Below, piece by piece: positions 1-5,886 of a stretch of 5,921 bases of DNA. Under the pieces are notes generated by a model. The model did no database searches. It worked only from the letters and a program-made list of their open reading frames with translations, and was not told the origin of the DNA. Position 1 is the first letter of the stretch, and each line of letters starts with the position of its first letter. The position numbers and the translations under genes were made by a program. Source of the stretch: Leptospira sp. (GTDB lineage Bacteria; Spirochaetota; Leptospiria; Leptospirales; Leptospiraceae); the NCBI GenBank assembly GCA_025457985.1, contig JALOTI010000135.1:1-5921 (forward strand), in the 5' to 3' direction.

Positions 1-1334
1 ATTATACAGAAGTTAGCATGAGAAAGGCGATCTTCCTACTTTCTGTTCCCATGGTTTTAGAATTGGTATTAGAATCTGTTTTTGCTGTCGTAGACATTTA
101 CTTCGTTGGTAAGCTGGGTGCCTCAGCAGTGGCAACAGTTGGACTCACGGAAACTTATCTTTTTTTATTGTATTCGATAGCAATGGGTCTCACCTTTTCT
201 GTAACAGCCATTATCGCAAGAAGAATAGGTGAAAAGGAAAAGGAAAAAGCAGGAACTTCCGCTGTACAAGCCATTCTTATTGCCATTTTTGCATCCATTC
301 CTTTTGCCATTGCTGGTATCTTCTTTTCAAAAGAATTATTGACCTTAATGGGAGCTGATGAGTGGGTTTTGACAGAAGGATATCCATATATGCAATGGAT
401 GTTAGGTGGAAATGTTGTTATTACCTTACTCTTTATGATTAACGCAGTTTTTCGCGGTGCAGGTGATGCGGCAATTGCAATGAAAGTGTTATGGATAGCC
501 AATGGATTGAATATCATACTTGATCCTATCCTAATTTTTGGGTTCGGTCCAATACCTGCCTTAGGAATTACCGGAGCGGCAATAGCAACTACAGTAGGTC
601 GAGGGATTGGAGTATTGTTTCAATTTTACCTTCTTTTCAATGGAGGGAAACATATCCGTGTCCTTTCTTCACATTTGAAAGTTGAATGGGATACGATTGC
701 AGGTATACTCAAAACATCGTTAGGTGGAATCGGACAGATGATTGTTGCGATGACTTCTTGGATTTTCATTATGCGAATTCTTGCCGAATTTGGAAGTCAG
801 ACGGTCGCGGGGGCAACCATTGCCCTTCGTGTGATGATGTTTACCATGATGCCATCTTGGGGTATGTCCAATGCTGTTGCGACATTAGTCGGACAAAACT
901 TGGGTGCAGGTAAGCCAGATCGTGCTGAGCAATCGGTTTGGTTCACGGGCTACTGCAATATGGGATATTTAATTTTGGTCTCTATCGTATACTTTCTTAT
1001 GGCGGAAACGTTGGTATCTCTCTTTTCTTCCGATCCAAAAGTGATCGAAATTGGAGGAAAATGGCTTACCATCGTTTCCTATTCTTATTTTGTCTATGCA
1101 TGGTGGATGTCCGCATCGCAGGCATTTAATGGTTCTGGGGATACCATGACGCCGACTAAGATCAATTTGGTCTTTTTTTGGATTATCCAAATTCCGTTGG
1201 CATACACCATGGGAAAGGTTTTGAATCTCGGCTATGAGGGTGTTTTTTGGTCTATGATGGCGACTGAAACTTCCGTAGGACTATTCACTCTGTGGCTCTT
1301 TACCAAAGGCAAATGGAAGGAAACTCGGGTGTAA
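1..1334 (+). CDS. MATE-family multidrug/cation antiporter, 5'-partial
   Basis: Inner-membrane antiporter of the MATE family, which exports organic cations or drugs in exchange for Na+ or H+. The reading frame is open to the left edge (first full codon at 3). The first ATG is at 18, but the codons before it read YTEVS, and YTEVSMRKAIFLLSVP matches the usual MATE N-terminal pattern (TEGS, then a hydrophobic helix starting near a Pro). That ATG also lacks a convincing ribosome-binding site, so it is probably internal and the gene starts outside the window. Counting from that Met: DIYFVGKLG at 26-34, RGAGD at 146-150, NIILDP at 165-170, VGQNLGAGKPDRAEQ at 291-305 and NGSGDTMTP at 371-379. The two related halves with about 12 hydrophobic segments fit the family (normally about 450 residues). 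Substrate cannot be inferred. The next gene follows on the same strand after 141 bases. Family assignment is firm; the exact start is not. Confidence 0.93.
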   Translation, partial: YTEVSMRKAIFLLSVPMVLELVLESVFAVVDIYFVGKLGASAVATVGLTETYLFLLYSIAMGLTFSVTAIIARRIGEKEKEKAGTSAVQAILIAIFASIPFAIAGIFFSKELLTLMGADEWVLTEGYPYMQWMLGGNVVITLLFMINAVFRGAGDAAIAMKVLWIANGLNIILDPILIFGFGPIPALGITGAAIATTVGRGIGVLFQFYLLFNGGKHIRVLSSHLKVEWDTIAGILKTSLGGIGQMIVAMTSWIFIMRILAEFGSQTVAGATIALRVMMFTMMPSWGMSNAVATLVGQNLGAGKPDRAEQSVWFTGYCNMGYLILVSIVYFLMAETLVSLFSSDPKVIEIGGKWLTIVSYSYFVYAWWMSASQAFNGSGDTMTPTKINLVFFWIIQIPLAYTMGKVLNLGYEGVFWSMMATETSVGLFTLWLFTKGKWKETRV

Positions 1335-1475
1335 GTAGATCGTTCGCTATTCTCAAATCGGAAAAATTGACTTTTCATACGCGCTCCGTCCAAAAAATAT
1401 AAGCCAGGTGTCGTAGTGAGTCATTTTTTCTCGTCTCATAACTGTAGATAATCATGCCCAATCGGATTGTAAATT

Positions 1476-2933
1476 TTGAGTGATACTCCTTTAATTCCCC
1501 CTGACCAACTTGCAAAGTTTGAATTTAATGATGAGTTGCTCAGCAGTTACCGCAAGAACAAACAAATTCCGCTCGATCTTTATGATCGAAACGGAAAGCT
1601 CATCATGTCCAAAAAAAAGAATCCCACGGAAGAAGATTTTGGAAAACTTTTAAAATTTGAATTGCAGGGTGCATATTATTTAGCTTCGGAGAGCAAAAAT
1701 TTAAAGGTCTCCTCTGGCGAAGTTGCCGATCCTCGCCAAACAAAACTTTTTGATCCTGAAAAAACAGTAGAATTTGCAAAACAAACGGAAGCTTTGATTT
1801 CCGAGTTAAAAAAAGAGGCATTCAATTCTGATCATGCCATTCGTGTTCACAAATCGATTGGGAAGGTTTTGGATGATTTTACAAACAATCCTGATTTTGA
1901 ATATGGATTGTTTAATATTTTGGAAATTTTGAAGTATGCTGGCGTTCCTGTTGAATCGGAACTAATGACAAAACGAACAATCGTTGCTATGGGAATGAAA
2001 GTTCGAACCAAAAAGATAGGTGTCGGTGAGGATAATAAGCCTAACAAAAAAGATCATCTTTCTGTCATGACTGCTAGCTTTTTAGCGGATATAGGATATT
2101 CAAAATTAGTAGTTCCTGATAAACCGAACCTATCCAAAGAGGAATATCTAGCAATCCAACAGCATCCGATTATAAGTTATTTGATGACTCTTGCCGCACC
2201 TGAAATCACTCAAGAAATCAGAACACTTGTATTAAATCATCACCGTCCTTTTAGAGGAAATTCGATTAACAATAATTTCCCGGATAACAAAACAGTTTTT
2301 AATAAATTAATGTTAGTCCGAGATAAATTTATCAAAGATCCTTCCAAAAAAATGATCGTCGCTGATATCGATGCTCAACTTCGAATTCAAGAATCAAATG
2401 TAAATTCAGTAAACTTTGAAGAGGATATTGCAATTCTATCCCTTGCGAGTGAATATGCAAGTTTGACAACGAACCAACCTTGGCGTCCAGCATTCAGTTC
2501 GGCAACAGCGCTGAAAATGATTGTAAACGATTCATTTTTTTCTTATAGCAATAAGAATATTCGCCATCTCCTTGATTATGTTGGAGCTAGTTTAACCAAT
2601 AACGAAAATATAATCAATAACGGAGATTATGTTATAACTGCATCGATTGATTCGGAAAAACAGGCTCATTTTGATATATGCAAAATATTGGAAGTTGATC
2701 GTTTCCAGACACGACCCAAAATTCAAAGATTATGTACGATTAAACCATTATTTAAGAAAGGCATTAAGTATCGTATTGCTGATTTTGATATCAATGAGAT
2801 ACGAATGGACAAACGTCGAGCCGTGATTGATTTGGCAGGTCAAACTTCAAGTACACAGAGAATCATATACATTATCGATCCTGAAATGAATGAACCATTG
2901 TACGATGTAGTTACCAAATTGGATTTTCACTAA
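1476..2933 (+). CDS. Degenerate HD-GYP-like (c-di-GMP phosphodiesterase-related) protein
   Basis: A 485-residue soluble protein with no signal peptide or membrane segment. The start is TTG, with an in-frame TAA at 1470-1472 two codons upstream; the next in-frame ATG is only at residue 44, and the ribosome-binding site is weak. Residues 30-75 (IPLDLYDRNGKLI...GAYYLA) resemble the small N-terminal module of some HD-GYP proteins. Residues about 165-370 follow the HD-GYP layout: ADIGYSKLVVPD at 204-215 in place of HDIGK..iP, NLSKEEYLAIQQHP at 218-231, NHH at 254-256, and SLTTNQPWRP at 329-338 in place of DALTsdRPYR. The HD pair is AD, the Lys after DIG is Tyr, and GYP is not recognisable around 261-269. 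H230, H255 and H256 remain. Known active HD-GYP enzymes hydrolyse c-di-GMP at a di- or tri-iron centre, so I infer loss of catalysis and perhaps a binding or scaffold role. Residues 383-485 look beta-rich and are unassigned. The fold is likely; the function is unknown. Confidence 0.8.
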   Translation: MSDTPLIPPDQLAKFEFNDELLSSYRKNKQIPLDLYDRNGKLIMSKKKNPTEEDFGKLLKFELQGAYYLASESKNLKVSSGEVADPRQTKLFDPEKTVEFAKQTEALISELKKEAFNSDHAIRVHKSIGKVLDDFTNNPDFEYGLFNILEILKYAGVPVESELMTKRTIVAMGMKVRTKKIGVGEDNKPNKKDHLSVMTASFLADIGYSKLVVPDKPNLSKEEYLAIQQHPIISYLMTLAAPEITQEIRTLVLNHHRPFRGNSINNNFPDNKTVFNKLMLVRDKFIKDPSKKMIVADIDAQLRIQESNVNSVNFEEDIAILSLASEYASLTTNQPWRPAFSSATALKMIVNDSFFSYSNKNIRHLLDYVGASLTNNENIINNGDYVITASIDSEKQAHFDICKILEVDRFQTRPKIQRLCTIKPLFKKGIKYRIADFDINEIRMDKRRAVIDLAGQTSSTQRIIYIIDPEMNEPLYDVVTKLDFH

Positions 2934-2946
2934 ATTTGTGTATAAT
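2919..2946 (+). promoter_or_regulatory. Candidate sigma-70-type promoter for the membrane protein gene
   Basis: A perfect TATAAT -10 box lies at 2941-2946, with TTGGAT (only TTG matches the consensus) at 2919-2924 and a 16-base spacer. The -35 box overlaps the last codons of the preceding gene. Transcription would start near 2953, giving a leader of about 80 bases before the ATG at 3036. The -10 box is convincing; the -35 is weak. Known promoters in this kind of organism are few, so this is inference from the general consensus. Confidence 0.4.
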
Positions 2947-2983
2947 TTCTTAATCATCTGGACATAGAGTTCGATTCAAAATT

Positions 2984-2997
2984 CCCTATACTTAGGG
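2984..2997 (+). repeat. Short inverted repeat in the leader
   Basis: CCCTA at 2984-2988 and TAGGG at 2993-2997 pair perfectly around a TACT loop. It lies between the stop at 2933 and the start at 3036, downstream of the candidate TATAAT. A run rich in T but not pure (TATTTCTT) follows. It could be a weak terminator for the upstream gene, a leader hairpin, or a small operator. Five base pairs are too few to decide. Confidence 0.35.
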
Positions 2998-3025
2998 TAT
3001 TTCTTACAAACTCGATTGAGTTATG

Positions 3026-3032
3026 AAAGGGA
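3026..3032 (+). promoter_or_regulatory. Ribosome-binding site of the membrane protein gene
   Basis: AAAGGGA lies just before the ATG at 3036 and supports that start. The gap of 3 bases is shorter than usual. Another ATG at 3023 is in a different frame and contains this site in its own first codons, so it is not a competing start. Confidence 0.5.
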
Positions 3033-3035
3033 ATT

Positions 3036-3653
3036 ATGAATCTAAAAAGAATCCATTATACTTCGGCAATCTTTCTTTTCTTTTTTGTTAGTCTCCATCT
3101 CTGGAACCATTCATTTGGGATTTTTGGAAGCAACGTTCATATTCAAAAGATGAGTGATTTGAGGATTTTATATCGAAATATTATTTTTGAATCCATTCTT
3201 GTTTTATCTATAGCAGTTCAAATTTATACAGGAGTTCGATTGTTTTTAATAAGAAGAAAATACCAAAAAACTTTCTACGAAAAAATTCAAATTTGGTCTG
3301 GCCTATATCTTTCTTTCTTTTTTTTAAATCATTTGGGAGCAATTTTTGTTGGAAGATGGATTCTTGATTTGGATACGAATTTTTTCTTCGGAATTGCTGG
3401 TTTGAATCTCTTTCCTTGGAATATCTTTTTTATTCCTTACTATTTTTTGGCTATCGTTTCTTTTTTTGGTCACCTAGCTTCGATTCACAATCAAAAGATG
3501 CAAGCCTACGTTTTAGGCGTTTCTCCCTTGATTCAATCCCATTTCATTTTAGGTGTCGGTCTTTTGTTCTCGTTTTATATTATATTCGGATTTACGAATC
3601 AATTCCAGGGATATGAGATTCCTGTCGAATACCAATTTTTGAAGGGTCGTTAA
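3036..3653 (+). CDS. Multi-pass membrane protein, possibly cytochrome b (SdhC)-like
   Basis: A 205-residue hydrophobic protein rich in Phe, Ile and Leu, with about five membrane helices near 8-27, 48-72, 84-107, 127-149 and 165-188. The cytosolic-type positive stretch RRKYQK (73-78) sits after the second helix. Notable are HLWNH at 21-25, LYRNIIFES at 45-53, YTGVRL at 64-69, NHLGA at 98-102 and H146 in GHLAS. Succinate dehydrogenase/fumarate reductase cytochrome b subunits show a similar order: a His early in the protein, an R..YR..E stretch, then tG.rl..., then a helix with a haem-ligand His. From this I infer a haem-binding b-type anchor, but no flavoprotein or iron-sulfur gene is adjacent, so the partner is unknown. 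The ATG start has a purine-rich site before it. Codons are very AT-rich compared with the 5' part of the carboxypeptidase gene. Being a real gene is near certain; the family is tentative. Confidence 0.8.
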   Translation: MNLKRIHYTSAIFLFFFVSLHLWNHSFGIFGSNVHIQKMSDLRILYRNIIFESILVLSIAVQIYTGVRLFLIRRKYQKTFYEKIQIWSGLYLSFFFLNHLGAIFVGRWILDLDTNFFFGIAGLNLFPWNIFFIPYYFLAIVSFFGHLASIHNQKMQAYVLGVSPLIQSHFILGVGLLFSFYIIFGFTNQFQGYEIPVEYQFLKGR

Positions 3654-3662
3654 AAAGGGGCC

Positions 3663-3681
3663 TCGTTCCCTATGGGTCACT
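3663..3681 (+). repeat. 19-base direct repeat, copy 1
   Basis: TCGTTCCCTATGGGTCACT occurs here and again, without a mismatch, 133 bases further on. It begins 10 bases after the stop codon of the membrane protein gene. The core CCCTATGGG is a near-palindrome. Together the copies bracket a GC-rich non-coding segment. Confidence 0.85.
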
Positions 3682-3689
3682 GTGGCTGT

Positions 3690-3705
3690 GGGCGAAGGGA
3701 CTCGA
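3690..3705 (-). pseudogene. tRNA-Gly 3'-end fragment (tRNA relic or att-like site)
   Basis: The 16 bases GGGCGAAGGGACTCGA are identical to 3892-3907, the 3' acceptor strand and T-arm of the tRNA-Gly, in the same orientation and 202 bases away. Similarity fades after this (CCTCTCCGC here against ACCCTCGCC in the tRNA). No D-arm or anticodon arm follows, so it cannot be a working tRNA. A partial copy of a tRNA 3' end downstream of the tRNA is what integration at a tRNA gene leaves behind, but a degraded tRNA duplicate or a tRNA-derived repeat would look the same. Confidence 0.6.
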
Positions 3706-3764
3706 CCTCTCCGCTGTTCGGACATCCTGTCCTCACACCGCTCCGAGGCACGGCGTCGCTCGAC

Positions 3765-3783
3765 GAATGCCCTCCAGGCATTC
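3765..3783. repeat. 7-bp perfect hairpin
   Basis: GAATGCC and GGCATTC pair fully around the loop CTCCA. It is the strongest hairpin in the GC-rich block. No clean T-run follows on the plus strand (TTGCTGT), and on the minus strand the flank is GC-rich, so a classical intrinsic terminator is doubtful. Confidence 0.5.
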
Positions 3784-3795
3784 TTGCTGTAACAG

Positions 3796-3814
3796 TCGTT
3801 CCCTATGGGTCACT
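3796..3814 (+). repeat. 19-base direct repeat, copy 2
   Basis: Exact second copy of TCGTTCCCTATGGGTCACT. It closes the bracketed GC-rich segment on the tRNA side, 75 bases from the 3' end of the tRNA. Confidence 0.85.
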
Positions 3815-3888
3815 CCCGTTCCAGCTCGCGCCACTGTTCGAGTCAATCTAACCACTGCAAATGTTTGAAAGTTTGTAAAGGAAATCGT

Positions 3889-3959
3889 TGCGGGCGAAGG
3901 GACTCGAACCCTCGCCAGAAGCTTGGAAGGCTGCTGTGCTACCGTTACACCACACCCGC
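3889..3959 (-). tRNA. tRNA-Gly (anticodon UCC)
   Basis: Read on the minus strand, the sequence folds as a 71-base cloverleaf without CCA. The acceptor stem is GCGGGTG (3953-3959) with CGCCCGC (3890-3896), with one G-U pair. The D-arm is GTG...CAC, the anticodon loop is CTTCCAA, the variable loop is TGGC, and the T-arm is GAGGG-TTCGAGT-CCCTT. Anticodon UCC reads GGA and GGG glycine codons. The anticodon stem GCAGC/GCTTC has one C-U mismatch (positions 28 and 42). The base at position 73 is A and the next bases are ACG, so CCA must be added after transcription. Bacterial tRNA-Gly usually has U73; A73 is known to go with the alpha-2 type of glycyl-tRNA synthetase, which some spirochaetes have. 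The gene is divergent from the carboxypeptidase gene. Confidence 0.95.
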
Positions 3960-3969
3960 AATTGGTAAA

Positions 3970-4000
3970 TACATAGTTTTTGGCTGGGGTCGTGGGTCAA
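3970..4000 (-). promoter_or_regulatory. Candidate promoter of the tRNA-Gly gene
   Basis: On the minus strand, TTGACC (3995-4000) is a good -35 box. TATGTA (3970-3975) is a poor -10 box, with a 19-base spacer that is longer than ideal. Transcription would start a few bases before the tRNA. It is placed correctly, but only the -35 is strong. Confidence 0.3.
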
Positions 4001-4043
4001 TGATTTTTGGTTCCCGAATGCGACCCTTACGGAAAATAGGATC

Positions 4044-5552
4044 ATGGCACTGCCTCAAGCAATCGAATCCTATAGAAAACAATTTCGCAAGATTAAGCTC
4101 TTCCAAGACATCACTTCGATTCTCCATTGGGATTCTGAAGTTATGATGCCGCCCGACGGTCGTGTCGGAAGGGCACAGCAAATTGCGGCAGTGAGCGAAT
4201 TGACGCATGAGTGGATGACCTCAGCTTCCTTCCAATCGGAAATTGAGGCAGCAAAAAAGGCAATTGCTGAACTTCCTGCTGAAAATCAGAGTTTGTGCAA
4301 AAGGGAACTGGAAATCCTTCAGGAAGACCGAGAGAAAGCAGCAAAGCTGCCAGCAAGTTTTGTAGCTGAATTTGCCGAACTCACCAACCTGGCGCATGCT
4401 GAGTGGGCCTCGGCTAAAAAAGAAAAAGATTTTAATAAGTTTTCCAAAACATTAGATAAATTGGTAACTTTGTCTCGAAAACAGGCAGATTACTTTGGTT
4501 ATACGACTGAACCTTATGATGCACTTTTGGATAGTTATGAAAAAGGAGCCAGGGCAGAGTCAATTCAAACCCTGTTTACCGATTTAAAAACATCGCTCAT
4601 TCCAATTGTAAAAGATGCACCTAAGTTTGAATCAGCTTTTTCAAAGCCCGTTCCGATATCCTTTCAAGAAAAATTCTGTAAACGACTTCCTGCAATTCTC
4701 GGCCTTACTGAAAACGAATCAAGACTAGATGTAAGTAGTCATCCTTTTTCTACAAGTTTGGGAAAGGGAGATAAACGGATTACTACACGGTACTCGGAAA
4801 CAGATCCATTGAGTTCCATCTTTGGGGTGTTACATGAAACTGGTCACTCACTGTATGAATCCGGTCTTTCCGCGATGCCAGATTATCCAAATCCTATTAC
4901 CGAGTTTTTGAGTTTAGGAATTCATGAATCACAAAGTAGACTTTGGGAAAACCAAGTTGGTCGTTCAAAGTCGTTTTGGGAATTTGTTTATCCTATACTG
5001 TTATCTGACTTTCAAATGAAGGAATCGGAATTACCATTTGATAAACTCTATAAATCCATCAACAGTACGGAAAAATCGAAAATTAGAGTTGAGGCGGACC
5101 AAGTAACATATAATCTTCATATCATTTTGCGTTTTGAAATCGAAAGAGATTTAATCAACGGAAAAATACAAGTTGTAGATTTACCAGAAATCTGGAATTC
5201 TAAGATAAAAGAGTTTCTGCAACTCAATGTAGAGAATGATGCCGAAGGTGTTTTACAAGATATTCACTGGTCGATGGGGGCTTTTGGATACTTTCCAACG
5301 TATACACTTGGTAATATATATTCCTCCCAGTTCTTTCAAAAATTTGAGTCCAGCCATCCGGGTTATAAAAAAGAATTTGCGGTCGATGGAAATTTTAAGA
5401 GTTTGCTGAATTGGCTAAGAGAAAACATTCATTTAAAAGGCAAATTATATGAAGTTAATGATTTGATAAAACAAATCACAGGTGAAACACCCAACTCACG
5501 ATTTCTTATTTCCTATTTAAAGTCTAAAATTCAAGAAGTGTCAGAAAATTAA
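4044..5552 (+). CDS. M32-family (Taq-type) metallocarboxypeptidase
   Basis: Cytoplasmic zinc/cobalt-type metallopeptidase that removes C-terminal residues from peptides. All the M32 signatures are present: LHWDSEVMMPP at 27-37, DVSSHPFSTSLGKGDKRITTR at 229-249, the metal-binding HETGH at 264-268, HESQSRLWEN at 294-303 supplying the third metal ligand E295, RVEADQVTYNLHIILRFEIE at 348-367, and GVLQDIHWSMGAFGYFPTYTLGN at 402-424. Its 502 residues are the normal family length, and there is no signal peptide. The ATG at 4044 gives the usual short N-terminus. TAGGA lies only 2 bases before it and GGA at 4031-4033 lies 10 bases before, so the ribosome-binding site is not ideal. The first few hundred bases are richer in GC than the rest. 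The gene is divergent from the tRNA-Gly and is followed after 4 bases by the FliG-like gene, so the two are probably cotranscribed. Substrate preference cannot be read from sequence. Confidence 0.97.
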   Translation: MALPQAIESYRKQFRKIKLFQDITSILHWDSEVMMPPDGRVGRAQQIAAVSELTHEWMTSASFQSEIEAAKKAIAELPAENQSLCKRELEILQEDREKAAKLPASFVAEFAELTNLAHAEWASAKKEKDFNKFSKTLDKLVTLSRKQADYFGYTTEPYDALLDSYEKGARAESIQTLFTDLKTSLIPIVKDAPKFESAFSKPVPISFQEKFCKRLPAILGLTENESRLDVSSHPFSTSLGKGDKRITTRYSETDPLSSIFGVLHETGHSLYESGLSAMPDYPNPITEFLSLGIHESQSRLWENQVGRSKSFWEFVYPILLSDFQMKESELPFDKLYKSINSTEKSKIRVEADQVTYNLHIILRFEIERDLINGKIQVVDLPEIWNSKIKEFLQLNVENDAEGVLQDIHWSMGAFGYFPTYTLGNIYSSQFFQKFESSHPGYKKEFAVDGNFKSLLNWLRENIHLKGKLYEVNDLIKQITGETPNSRFLISYLKSKIQEVSEN

Positions 5553-5556
5553 TAAT

Positions 5557-5886
5557 ATGTCATCAAGCGAACAGTATGTTACAAAATTGAGCCAACTTTC
5601 TTATTTTGATAACTTGGCTCTTTATTATTTATGTTTGGAAACTCCACCTCAAACCCTTGCTCTTGCCTTTTTTCAAATGGATGAGAAGATATCAGGTTCC
5701 ATGTTGGGAGTATTGGATGTAAAACGTCGTAAGTACATTCATGAACTAATGACTGTCCAACAAAAAATGTCCGATGAAGAAAAACAAGCAGCTGCCGAAG
5801 GTCTTCTTCTTATTGCTGATGGCTTAATTTCTAGAAATCTTATCTCCAAACAAGGTTCTTATTTTTTTGGAACTAAGAGAGAATAA
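5557..5886 (+). CDS. Small FliG-like protein
   Basis: A 109-residue protein starting 4 bases after the carboxypeptidase stop, with no clear ribosome-binding site, so translation is probably coupled to the gene before it. Residues 21-65 (LETPPQTLALAFFQMDEK...GVLDVKRRKYIHELM) follow the pattern of a FliG repeat, in which EHPQ.iA..L..L....A..vL..L....r..v precedes the next helix. ETPPQ at 28-32 stands for EHPQ. Residues 71-92 form another charged-to-hydrophobic helix, ending in a Gly/Phe-rich tail (QGSYFFG). Full FliG, the flagellar switch/rotor protein, is about 330-350 residues, so this would be a single domain. I infer a FliG-derived adaptor or a switch-associated protein. No flagellar gene is in the window, so a helical repeat of other origin is possible. 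No signal peptide or membrane segment is seen. Confidence 0.75.
   Translation: MSSSEQYVTKLSQLSYFDNLALYYLCLETPPQTLALAFFQMDEKISGSMLGVLDVKRRKYIHELMTVQQKMSDEEKQAAAEGLLLIADGLISRNLISKQGSYFFGTKRE

Larger units (their letters stand above)
3654..3888. other. GC-rich structured intergenic block
   Basis: No credible gene lies between the membrane protein gene and the tRNA. The first half is strikingly GC-rich (78 of 120 bases at 3661-3780), against 18 of 60 at 3541-3600. It holds the two 19-base repeats, the tRNA fragment, and perfect inverted repeats: GGACA/TGTCC at 3720-3732, CGTCG/CGACG at 3754-3765 and GAATGCC/GGCATTC at 3765-3783. From about 3845 to 3888 the sequence returns to ordinary composition with nothing recognisable. 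It may be a dispersed repeat, a remnant of an integrated element, or a structured RNA. Confidence 0.6.

Noticed and set aside
155..517. 120-codon frame on the minus strand
   Set aside because: It lies wholly inside the antiporter gene, which has strong family motifs; the antisense peptide resembles nothing.
1367..1403. TTGACT and TATAAG as a promoter for the HD-GYP-like gene
   Set aside because: The spacer would be 25 bases, too long for a normal promoter. GATAAT at 1447-1452 is better placed but has only a T-run where a -35 box should be.
1392..1429. AAAAAAT / ATTTTTT inverted repeat as terminator of the antiporter gene
   Set aside because: The stem is only A-T pairs with a 24-base loop; it would be too unstable for a terminator.
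3663..3814. CRISPR array
   Set aside because: Only two repeat copies of 19 bases with a single long interval, and no cas gene.
3836..3844. GTTCGAGTC as a T-loop of another tRNA on the plus strand
   Set aside because: The flanking bases do not pair as a T-stem and no other cloverleaf arm is present.
3805..4146. Open frame of 113 codons on the plus strand
   Set aside because: It runs through the tRNA on the opposite strand (the RRDSNPRQ stretch is the typical false peptide from an antisense tRNA) and into the carboxypeptidase gene in another frame.
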